Shown here: positions 13,526 through 23,462 of the stretch, one piece after another
Numbering within the stretch: position 1 is the stretch's first letter
How the letters are laid out: the number at the start of each line of letters is the position of its first letter
Origin: Lithospermum erythrorhizon
Lineage: Eukaryota > Streptophyta > Magnoliopsida > Boraginales > Boraginaceae
Reading direction: 5' to 3'
Length of the DNA stretch: 64,000 nt
Assembly (NCBI GenBank): GCA_019722365.1
Contig: JADFUC010001233.1
Coordinates: 1 to 64,000, forward strand
Position numbers and translations under genes: made by a program
Notes under the pieces: generated by a model
Told to the model about the DNA's origin: nothing
Database searches by the model: none
The model's input: only the letters and a program-made list of their open reading frames with translations

Positions 13526-15574
13526 ATTAATTCTACAAGAATAAGTAAATAAAATAACAGACTGTTAAACTATAAATTGCTAAAACCTTACAAAATAAAT
13601 TGCTTAAGTAAATACTAATACTTGAATCTCATGAAATATATTAGTATCGAGACCTAATACACTTAAATTCAAGCGGCAACAACGCTACATTTTGAATCAG
13701 TTATAATAGTAGGTTGCAACTTAATTATGTAAACTACATAACTCTTGTGTGTCATTAGCATCTGCTGAGGATGCTACCCAACGTTGCTCCGAAACCGGTT
13801 AAGCATACCGATTAAACAGTGTTACTTGGATTGATCATCTGGCCCACAGCGTTGAGTGAAATCTTCAAGCATGAAGTCCATTGTCATATCGAATGCAACA
13901 TTGTAACACCCGCCGTCACGGTGTGCCCGATTGATGCGATTGATTGCCTGACTTTAAAATTGGGCGATCACTGCTTAAATTTTAATTGGTGAGATTATTG
14001 TTACTTTTCTTTCGTTTTACTCGTACATGCCTAGCACATAATCAAGCAATCACGGCATGAAAATAAAAGCAGTAATGCGCATTGAAGATATCGATATGGG
14101 CGCAGAGCTTTATTAAGTATTTTTATCAAATACTAACGTAAGTCACAATTGTTGTGTCTTTGTCTTACGGATCATCACAGTCCACAGTATCACCACCGTG
14201 AAATGATCTTCAACTTCACTTGTTACCAATATTTACATACTAACCATCTTGGAAACTGACTTACTTGACTTATGGGTAAAGCAGTAAATAAATAAATACA
14301 AGAAATATGACTCAGTCGTTTCTGACGATACGGTTCGCGGACCGAAAAAATAAATAAAAGGGTCATATCCCCATATACCTCCATTTCAATCACCATTACA
14401 AAATATAGGCACTTTATTAAATCACATAAATGAACTTAATAAATATTTTAAATGGCATTGGAAAGTACATGTTTATGATATCAAATTAATTAATCCGTAT
14501 GATACACATATTAAAATTAATTAATATAAACTCCAATTATCATACATGTCAATTAATAATTATTACCAATAATTATTAACCGTATACATATTATAGAAAA
14601 ATATTCATCCGCGAATATTTTTTAAAATACATTAAGTAGTGAAGTTGTTACCGTAATTGTTATATAACTTTAAATTAATTTAAAATGTAATATAAAAGGA
14701 AATTAATTAATTGTCGTCGCGCAATTAGTACAATTAATTGAATTGATTAAAATAATGAAATGTCGATAAAACCGAAATATACTTAGGTCCATAATTTTAG
14801 GAAACCAAAATAAGGAATAAATTCGAGAATTAGGGTTTTCAAAATTAGGGCTTACCGTCATAATGGGCTCGGACGACCGGCCTATGGAGGCCACCACAGT
14901 CGACACGCGCCGCCCCTCCACCTAGGTCGTCGTCCGTGGGCCATTTTTGGCTGGTAAGCTTGATCCGACACCTGACGCGCCCCGTAGGGTCGCCGGAAGT
15001 CGGTCGGCCGATTTATAGTAATAATACCATATTTAACTCGGTTTTCAGATTTAATTTAATTCGTTTGTAAATCGTTTTGAGCTTTAAAATTTTTCAAAAT
15101 TTATGAAATTCGAACAAGTTAAACTACATAATTTGTGAACAAATCCACTGGTCGTTCATTAAAATAAATTTTCATATTTAATTATTAATTAAACAGTCCA
15201 AAAATCTCAAAATTGTTTTGAGGCATCAGAAAAATCCAAAAATTATGAAATTTAATGCAGATCTTCTACGTGCTATCTAGGTTCCAAACAATTAGGACTT
15301 AATTTTACAAAATTTTACGCCCAAACACGTTTTACAAAGCTGTTTTGAAACAAAAATCAATTAAATCGTCCTTTTAATTTATGAAACAAAATCCATGTTA
15401 ACAAAAATATGATGTATCATCATAAACTTGTAACACATGTGTAAATCAATAATCAAACATGGTGATTTATTCTCATCATATATTTATCAATTAAATATGA
15501 ACAAAATTAATCAAATAAAAAATTGATAAAACACAAAACAAGCATAAAATAAATAATGTAAGCAGCTTTAATTT

Positions 15575-15588
15575 GGCTCATGATGCCA
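15575..15588 (-). other. Copia primer binding site
   Basis: The minus strand reads TGGCATCATGAGCC immediately inside the right LTR, resembling the TGGTATCAGAGC site that pairs with the 3' end of initiator tRNA-Met. It fixes the inner edge of the 5' LTR and the orientation of the element. Confidence 0.7.
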
Positions 15589-15589
15589 C

Positions 15590-16580
15590 TGAAGAAAGTA
15601 CTATGGATATATGGTATAAATACATCCATGGTTCGGGGGATGCTTTAAGGGTGCATACTACATTATTTATATAAAGCAATATAATTAAATTATGAGCAGA
15701 GAACACAGTGCGGCCCGAATTAAATTCCACCAAAATCCACACGCTTCAAATTCTAGCGTGAATTTGACTTCCACCGGCCTCATGAAAATATCAATCGTAT
15801 GATATCTAGTTAGTCAGCGCGGGAGGGTTGAATCAAGAACTAATACATGCTGGTAAACAGGATGAACAAAGGAAAAGCCACGAAATTAGGAGAATTTCGG
15901 CAGAAAGAGGCGGCTACTAGGGTTTTTTGGTGAAAAAGTTTACCACCAAAACTTATGATGAAAAACCCTAAAGTTTGCTTATATAGAAATTTGGGGTTAA
16001 AGCAAGCCCGATAAGCGACTCCGTTAAGTATTAGCTTGACTGGGTTAACTCTATTAGTTCGTTAAGACACTAATAGGTTGCTAATGAGATTGAACTATTT
16101 AATTAAGCTAATTAAATAGTAATGAGTCAATATCAATAATCTTTCAGATTGCCGATAAATACTAAAAAATTAACCGAGCCAGAATTAAATAAGCTATTTA
16201 ATTGATTATATTCATTCAATCGATATTACGTAAAATGTAGAACCGGCATAATTGAGAAATACATTTATAATTATATAGTTCTCTTTAATTTCATACATGA
16301 AATATAACTTCAGCGTCAGCTGTATGTGTGTGACCTTCTAGAGGCTCGGATAATAGTAAGTTGTATAATAATAATAATTGACCAATTACTATTATTATAG
16401 CGATTAATAAAGTAAGATCTAGCAATGGCTGTAACCCTTAAATTATCATGAGAACCCACACTAGTAATATACAATTACTAAGTTGAACACTAAGTTACGA
16501 TAATCACATTTAACCCCAAAAGCTGGTAAATGAATTCTTCTGCCAATTGTCGCCAGACATAATAAATGGAGCCGATTCGT
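15590..16580 (-). repeat. Copia 5' LTR (right copy, truncated)
   Basis: This segment is the direct repeat of 7,887-~8,840. Similarity ends abruptly near 16,580, where the left copy continues for about 800 bp more, so the outer part of this LTR is missing. The two copies differ by many small insertions and deletions as well as substitutions. Confidence 0.75.
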
Positions 16581-18000
16581 TGATTTCGTATAGATGAAAT
16601 TTTATTGTTAAATTAGTGAGAAAAAATTAAGTAATTTTGGTTATGGCAAGTGATAAAGCATGAAATGGAATCCTCATGAATTTGGTGTTAAATTAGAAAA
16701 TGATTGAACCTTGAAGATTTGTAACCATTCAATGAAAAAAAGTGATGTGGGAAGTGATCCAATGCTTTGCTGTTATACACACACCAAAACAGTAAAATGA
16801 AGGGGTTGAAATTACTAAAATACCCCCAACGAACACGGCTCATGTTTGTTAAGAAATAAGCGAATTTTCTCCAGGTTAGTTAATAAACAAGCGAATTATG
16901 CACTTGTTAGTAGAGTAACAAGCAAATTCGTTAGTAAACAAACAAACAAAAAGACAAATGGGCAACATAAAACAAATAAAAGCGATTATTACATTGCTTG
17001 ACAAACATCAAAAGAGTTACTTGTTTCCTTATAAACGCACCGGAATTAGCTTGTATAACACAAACATTAAAGTAAATTTCTAGTTTGTTAATCCTTCGAA
17101 ACATGCAGAAAAAAAAAACTAGTACATAAAAATATTTTAAAAAGGTGAAATTCTTTATTGATATTGAATCGAAAGTACAAATACTTATTACATTGTTAAA
17201 TTTGTTGGGACTACTTGCTTTGATTTGTATTAGTGGTTTGATGTCTGTTGTTTAGTGAACACAGGCATGTATTGACGGTCGAGCAGTTCGATGCGGTAGT
17301 GAACCATTCACAGTTTCGAACTTGTAATCGCAGCATTGTCGTTAGCGTCTTGGCTTGGCTCTTAAAATCACGAGGAGAATCCCCGAGCAAATTCGAACCG
17401 AGGCGCATTCTGATAGATGTCGTTATATGTGTGCTATGGCGATTTAGAAAGCTTGATAAAATTTTTGGTTAACCACCGGCCGAATATATTCAGCATCTTA
17501 TCTCGACAAAGGTTGGGATCATACGCGTCGTCCGGTTGGCATGTATTTCTTTCGAGCAAATGGACATTACATCATTGCCCGGCGGTTGGATAAAAGTATT
17601 GCATCGATTAATTAGTTGAAAAAATAGTAAATATGAAGAAATTTGACAAAATAAAAAAATAGTTACCCGTCCTTATACGATACCGTCGATAAGCGTGATG
17701 ATGTTCGTTGTTCATAGTTTTTAAAATTTTGATTATGCAAATTTGGGTTGAAGAAACGAAAGTGATAATAAAAATTATTGTGTTTAGAAAATTGATTAAT
17801 AATTAGGCTATTTTGACATGGTGCACTAATTTAAATAAGAAAATAATTTCATAATAAATAACTATCATATTTAACAATAATTTGATAAATAACTCATGTT
17901 TATGTATTAACTATCATAATTTCATAAGAAATAAATATCATGTTAACAACAAAATAATTTCCTTAATATTAAACTACAATTAATCGTAATTTTATAATAC

Positions 18001-18215
18001 ATTTCTAACATAATTTCGAGAATGTGAAATACATCCGCATTCTCTACAGTAATACATTTTTTAACATAGTTTATAATATTCTTAATATTTCTAACATAAT
18101 TTCCTAGCATAATTTACTTCTAAAATAATTAGCATGTATAATTAATTTGAGAATGTGAAATCTATTACATTCTCTGATAATACATTTCTAACATAATTTC
18201 CTTAGTATTTAACAC
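18001..18215. repeat. Dispersed short repeats with small hairpins
   Basis: The phrase TTTCTAACATAATTTC recurs several times. Two hairpins of the form GAGAATGTGAAAT...ATTCTC occur at about 18,020-18,046 and 18,150-18,176. They lie inside the proposed transposon. Confidence 0.5.
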
Positions 18216-18714
18216 GATTAATTTAAAGATTCCGAGGAAATTATACATGAAATCCAATTTTAATTGAAAGAGAAGTTAATAAAAATTGAACAACAATTTT
18301 ACTTATCCTTTTAACATATTTTTACTATCTTATTATAATCGTAAATTTGAATAATTTCATCATATTTAAATATCCAGTGCGTAATTGAAATATTAACACA
18401 AAATTGAACAATAATTTTGAAATTATTGACATTAAGAAAAAGTTTATTTTGTAACAAACAAGAAAAGAAAAAGCTAAGTTGTTTCACTTATCGTCAGTCA
18501 GCTCACTTGTTACAAAACAACGTAGATAGAATTCAACATTAAGAAACAAGCATGGCGAAAATAAAGCAATAAACAAGCAATGTTTGCATTCGCTTGTTTT
18601 GATATGACCATGATTTGAATTAAGCTAGTTTTATAGCGATCATGGTTTAATAATTTGAAAATATTTTACAAAGTCAACGTTCATTTTCTTACAAACATGA
18701 AGGAGGTAATTAGA

Positions 18715-18845
18715 TTCATTGTAATTAAATTTATTTAATTCATTCTTATGTAATTAATTATTTTATTCATTCTTATATAATTAATTATTTAATTCATTTT
18801 TATGTAATTAATTATTTAATTCATTCATTCTTATGTAATTAATTT
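18715..18845. repeat. Short AT-rich tandem repeat
   Basis: About four diverged copies of a ~32 bp unit built around TTCTTATGTAATTAATTATT are arranged head to tail. Confidence 0.7.
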
Positions 18846-19179
18846 GTATTTTTGTGTTTATATAAACAAACAAGCTAATAACATGCTTAGCTAACAAAAC
18901 AATCACTAAAATTACATTCTACTTTTGTGTTAATTACATGGTTAATTTGCTTGTCTTAGTAGGGTGTGAGAATTTGCTTGTTGACATATAGCGAATATGC
19001 TTGTTGAACATAAGCAGAAAATTTGCTTGTTGTGTTAGAAGCCTTTGCTCGATTCCACTTTGTTTCTTTATTAAGTCATGAGTGTTATTTAGTATCTGAG
19101 GCAAAATGGTCATTCCCCTCAGCATTCTTTGTCTTTGGGTATTGGTAATATAGTGTTGCCCGATCCAATGGTTTAAATG

Positions 19180-22100
19180 GATTTAGTATTAAATACTAAA
19201 TAAAAGCCTTAGTACCATAAAGCTTAACTCCTATTTAAGTATTTTTATATAGTTTTGATTCGAATCAATATCATTCTGCTAATTTGAGTTATAACGTTAA
19301 TTTTAACTATCGAAAATCAAACTTCACAATTTTTTATGAAATGAATATATGCATTAGAGTATATTATTGACAGTTGACACCCCTCATTTTCACTTGAAAT
19401 TGATGTAATGTTTATACTTTATAGGTGGCACCTCAATATTTATTCAAGATTCTTCACTATTAGTTGGTTTATATGGTCATTGGGTTGTTCAACTATTGCA
19501 TATTGGATTTGTGGTGGAACACGGATTCTAAACATGTATCAAAAGTCTTCACCTCAAATACAATGGTCCTGGAGTTACAAAGTTGTTGCACAAACAATCT
19601 CGGAGTTCGTATTGATGCAATGGTAGTCTGTTACATACTGTAACACTGATGGGAAAAAATGATTATTTGTGCAACAAGTTTGTAACTCTAGAACTACGAT
19701 TGCAACCAATACGAACTCCGGTGAAAACTAAGTCCCTGGTTTTGTCAAACTCCAGGATTGTTTGTGAAATTATCTCTAGTGGAGGGATCATATTACACTT
19801 TGAGTATGTTAAAGAAACTGAGGCAGTTTATATGATTTTTGGGACAGTTTACATGGTCATGAGCTACTCCAGTAATGCCAATTAGTTTTTGAGTTTCGTA
19901 ACAAGTAGGTAATTATAGAGGCGGAAAGGTTTATATTTAAATTTTATGGTAAAGTATCATTTGAGTAATATTAATTGGAAATATAAAGGTATCCTGAATT
20001 TTTTGTTCAACCTTTGTGATGCATTGTTCATAGTGCATGTGAAGCTTGGAGATTGAAGGTTTTGGTGTTCAAAGCATCGGTTGTGCTATAATGAATTACT
20101 GATCATTGCCCTATAGTTTTTCTAGTTCTGCATTCCCTTCTATTTCACTTGGCATTGTTGCACCTGAGAACTTTTCCCTGTTAGAATCTTTATGTCAGAC
20201 CAGAGAATTTAGTCCCAACAAGTAGAATGATTTGAGTGAACGTCCCAATTAGGAATACCTCATCGAGCTCTCTTGGCGTGGACTACTCAATTTTCTTATT
20301 GTTGGAAAGTTCGAGTCTTTGATTTAATATTTGGTTTGGGTGTCTGTGTGAGTGTACAAGCCACAAGGATCCATATGAACTCTTTTATCCTCAGTGAAGG
20401 AAATATACAAGGATCCCAATGATGGCTTCTAAATGCTTTACACTGTTCGGTATTCATGCAATGCCTTTTTAATCCTGACTGCATCATTATTTGACTGAAT
20501 ATCCTGTGTTCACATGTTTATAGGTATCCTCATTGCCTTTTCTTCCTTAGCTTCTACGAAATAAAACAGTTCGTAATGTAAATGCACACTCTGCAGTAGC
20601 AACCGTTTTGTAAAACTGCTTAAAGAATGAAGCATATTTTGCTGACCCTATCCTGATATTGGTGATAGATTACTAAATTCCTTCTGAAGAAAGGTTAAGG
20701 AAGATAGATCACAGAAACTCTCGATTGGTTCAGCACACGATGTACAACAAAAGTTTCCGTCCTTTCTTCTTGGTTCGAAGTGTAGGCGAGTTTGAGCAGG
20801 TAGCATTAATGAACCCTGTCTTATCAATTTTAGTTGTCGTGACTGTAAAATATTTGAGATTTAACCTTTCTTTGTTTCAAATTTGAAGTTATAGTTTAAA
20901 TCATGTCTGGCCTTAAGTATATTGGTTTACCAGACACCCAATTCTTAACATTCTAATTTGATGTCCTTCATTTTGGGTGCATGACACTAACTTTGTTCAT
21001 CACTTATAATTAAGGATATAGTGCTGTCTGCTAACATGGCATTACAGGACATTCCAGCTAATACAACTAGATTTTGGATGTGCACTGCATCGACAAAACT
21101 CATTTGCTACATTTATATCTAGAAAGAGACGAAAGCAAAAGTTTTATGAAAACGATATCACACGGCCAGACTTGATCAGACAAAAGACCAGAGAGATTCA
21201 CTAAAAATATTGCCTGGATTTACTCCTCAGTTATAAAGATCTCAATCAAATGCTGTGTCGAGGGAGCGTCACTTTTGGTTGCTTCTATTCAGGATGAGAG
21301 GACATGATGAGGACATGGTGTGACAATAACCTCATAGCATGGCTGTCATTTTATTTTCTGCTTCACCATATATATTTGGATCCGTGAACTTTTGGCAATG
21401 ATGAAGGCAGCTTCTGAAGTGGTAGGGATGGAGGGCAACCCCAGATGTCTTTGACACTGATTGACACCAGGTGGTCATTCAATATTTCTTTGTATGTGGT
21501 ATGAGCTTCATCTATCCGACCCCTTCCCCCCCCCAAGCCCCTACCCGGCTTGGTGGGCATCTTCCAGAGGCATGTTTGATGATGTGATATGATTTCTTAC
21601 TTTCTCTTGTTAGTGTATTTAGAAATAATGAGCGGAAAGTTTCTATCATTACTGTAGCTTTCATTTTCAAGTAGAATAATCTAATCGATTTCCCCCTCAC
21701 ATTGCTTAGGATAAGGCAGACAGATTTTCTATACTTAACTTCAGTGCAAATCTCATATTTAACTTTAGTTCACATCTTTAATTGCAATCATATGATTGTT
21801 TTATTGTAGTTTGTTTTCCACCTAGAAGATAAGCTTGTTTTGTTCTCTTTTTAAGTTTAAACTTACCAAAAACTTCCAGAACAGCTTAGGTAACTAATTG
21901 TGCTGATATTTTTTTAAAGCAACAATGAGAGGACTTTTACAATTTTACCTTAACTATAAACCTACCTACCATGCCCCTGTCCCCATTACCCTGCTACAGG
22001 GCGCCTTTTCTTTAGGCGATTTTGATCAATATGTCCACAGGGGCATATACTCTGAGTTACAAAGAATAGAATGTGTTTATGGTAATGAGGAATGAATTTA

Positions 22101-23042
22101 TCTATCAGGGAACCATTTTCACTAGTTTCATATTTTTTGTTATTTTTCAAGAAGTATTTCTGCTCGCCTCCTCTTAGTTTTAGCAGAAAGAATAATACTC
22201 CGTAACAAATATTTTGTTTTGTAAAAAGTGAAAACAAAATCATGGTTGGTGGTTACATTTGTTTTGACTACTAGAGTTGTGTTTTCAAAATATCAAATAA
22301 TATCTTTTTTTTTGTTGGGGGTGTTGTTAATATAACATCTTTACCAAACCTGATTTTTTCTTCATCTTCCTATTACTACTGACTTTTTAAAACAAAAACA
22401 ATTAATACCAAACAAGTGGTTGACAAATGCAGCATCAATTGAATTACACTCCCTTTATTGCAAAGGAGCTTTTCAATTAAATCTTCTTTAACTACATGGC
22501 TTCTTTGATGACACACTGTTTGGGACCTTAGTATCTCACTATTTCAGAGGGGGGGTCAAAAGACCAAATGCTGTGTATATCCCAAGGTAGATGTAATAGT
22601 TCTTGTCTTTTTGCAATACAGTGTTCCAATAATTGATAAAGGAATCTTTCTTTGAGGATCAAGATGCCATTATAGGCAGAGATGTCTGTAAACGAAAAGA
22701 AGAAGAAGAAAAAGAAAAGTCAAGCTCAAAAGGGTAGGATAAGATATATGATACACCTTTTACAATATACAACATACTCATTTCAATCATGATATATATT
22801 ACAGATTGACATTATGTGCCTTATTATCTAATTGGTAGATGAATTTGCATCTTTCTTCTCTTTTGGACAAAAATTCCGAGCAGAAGTTTAGGGGGCGAAT
22901 GCCCCTCTACGCCTCCCTCTAGTTCCAGCACTGGTCGTAGAGGAATTTAAGATCTATCTCAACACTTGAAGACCAACTGATATGCTTGAACTAGAACCTC
23001 TGTACTCCAAAGACTAAGACGTGAGTACTTTAGCATAAAAAA
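19180..23042. other. Unassigned intergenic region
   Basis: I see no conserved protein segment. The region is less AT-rich than its neighbours and includes exon-like pieces, such as a lysine-rich ATG frame at 22,681-22,735 followed by GGTAGG, but nothing can be joined into a gene. An interleaved inverted repeat at 19,571-19,720 is listed separately. Confidence 0.4.
19571..19720. repeat. Interleaved inverted repeats (A-B-A'-B')
   Basis: Segment A (19,571-19,594) is almost perfectly complementary to A' (19,666-19,688). Segment B (19,601-19,621) is almost perfectly complementary to B' (19,699-19,720). The order A, B, A', B' is not that of a simple hairpin. It would let a transcript form a pseudoknot, or it may record two rearranged foldbacks. 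Confidence 0.65.
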
Positions 23043-23345
23043 CTAATCATCATCACTCTTGCCCAACTTGACAAGCATTTTGATGCATCTCTTGACAATG
23101 TAGAACTTTGCCTTTTGTTCTTTGCATTTACGTGCGAAATTCGACTTAGAACTACTTTCTGATGAAGAATGCTTTTGTGTTGAACTCCGTTGGAGAGACG
23201 ACGGCTTTGAGCTACCCGAGCTAGACGCCTTTTGGGATATACTTCTCATTAGAGATGATGATTTAGAAGACGACGAATGGGAATGGCTGCTAGATGCATC
23301 TTCTTTCGATAATCTCCATTTCTCATCCATGTAGTATTCCTCCAT
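23043..23345 (-). CDS. ROTUNDIFOLIA-like/DEVIL (RTFL/DVL) small peptide
   Basis: This intronless frame encodes about 100 residues. It has a serine-rich N-terminal half and a C-terminal RTF/DVL domain with KEQKAKFYIVKRC and KML near residues 75-94. The start region MDEKWRLSK matches the beginning of RTFL8/DVL11-type proteins. DVL peptides associate with the plasma membrane and, when overexpressed in Arabidopsis, limit cell proliferation along the organ axis. I use the first ATG (23,345), which has A at -3 and G at +4. A second ATG five codons on (23,330) gives the start most similar to relatives. The usual Cys-Trp after the ML of the domain is absent: the protein reads MLVKLGKSDDD instead. It may be a diverged member or a decaying copy. 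Confidence 0.75.
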   Translation of the reverse strand: MEEYYMDEKWRLSKEDASSSHSHSSSSKSSSLMRSISQKASSSGSSKPSSLQRSSTQKHSSSESSSKSNFARKCKEQKAKFYIVKRCIKMLVKLGKSDDD

Positions 23346-23375
23346 TGTTATCACTTATGTGCAAATCAAGAAAGT

Positions 23376-23397
23376 GAGAGAGAGAGAGAGAGAGAGA
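23376..23397. repeat. (GA)11 microsatellite in the RTFL/DVL leader
   Basis: A perfect GA dinucleotide run lies about 30 bp upstream of the first ATG of the minus-strand peptide gene. In its mRNA this would be a CU tract in the 5' leader, a common feature of plant leaders and a likely polymorphic site. Confidence 0.9.
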
Positions 23398-23454
23398 ATA
23401 GTTGGAGAAGCTAAATAGGGAGGGAGAATAACTTTCTAAAGTGTTGGAATCAAT

Positions 23455-23462
23455 CTATATAG
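23455..23462 (-). promoter_or_regulatory. Candidate TATA box for the RTFL/DVL gene
   Basis: CTATATAG lies about 110 bp upstream of the first ATG. That leaves room for a leader of about 80 nt containing the CU tract. The sequence is palindromic, so direction comes only from the gene. Confidence 0.45.

Larger units (their letters stand above)
7887..16580 (-). mobile_element. Decayed Ty1-copia LTR retrotransposon
   Basis: The element reads on the minus strand. Its order from right to left is: 5' LTR (15,590-~16,580, truncated at its outer end), primer binding site (15,575-15,588), a ~2 kb AT-rich leader with a GC-rich patch near 14,850-15,000, gag-pol remnants (about 13,525 to 9,680), and 3' LTR (7,887-~9,670). 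Integrase precedes reverse transcriptase and RNase H, which is the copia arrangement. The LTR length near 1.8 kb would suit Angela-type elements, but this is inferred from one copy because the other is truncated. Frames are broken throughout, so the element is dead. Confidence 0.85.
16795..19125. mobile_element. Candidate non-autonomous DNA transposon with subterminal inverted repeats
   Basis: The left end (16,850-16,950) carries repeated words AACAAGCGAATT, AACAAGCAAATT and AATAAGCGAATTTTC. The right end (18,945-19,035) carries their reverse complements, AATTTGCTTGTT (twice), AATATGCTTGTT and TTTGCTTGTC. At the tips, GAAGGGGTTGAAATTACTAAAAT (left) resembles the reverse complement of ATGGTCATTCCCCTC (right). 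The interior is AT-rich and non-coding. Clustered motifs near inverted ends are typical of Mutator-like, hAT or CACTA derivatives. The superfamily and the target duplication are unresolved. Confidence 0.5.

Noticed and set aside
22681..22735. Lysine-rich ATG frame followed by a GT dinucleotide, possible first exon
   Set aside because: Low-complexity AAG/AAA run, and no downstream exon could be joined.
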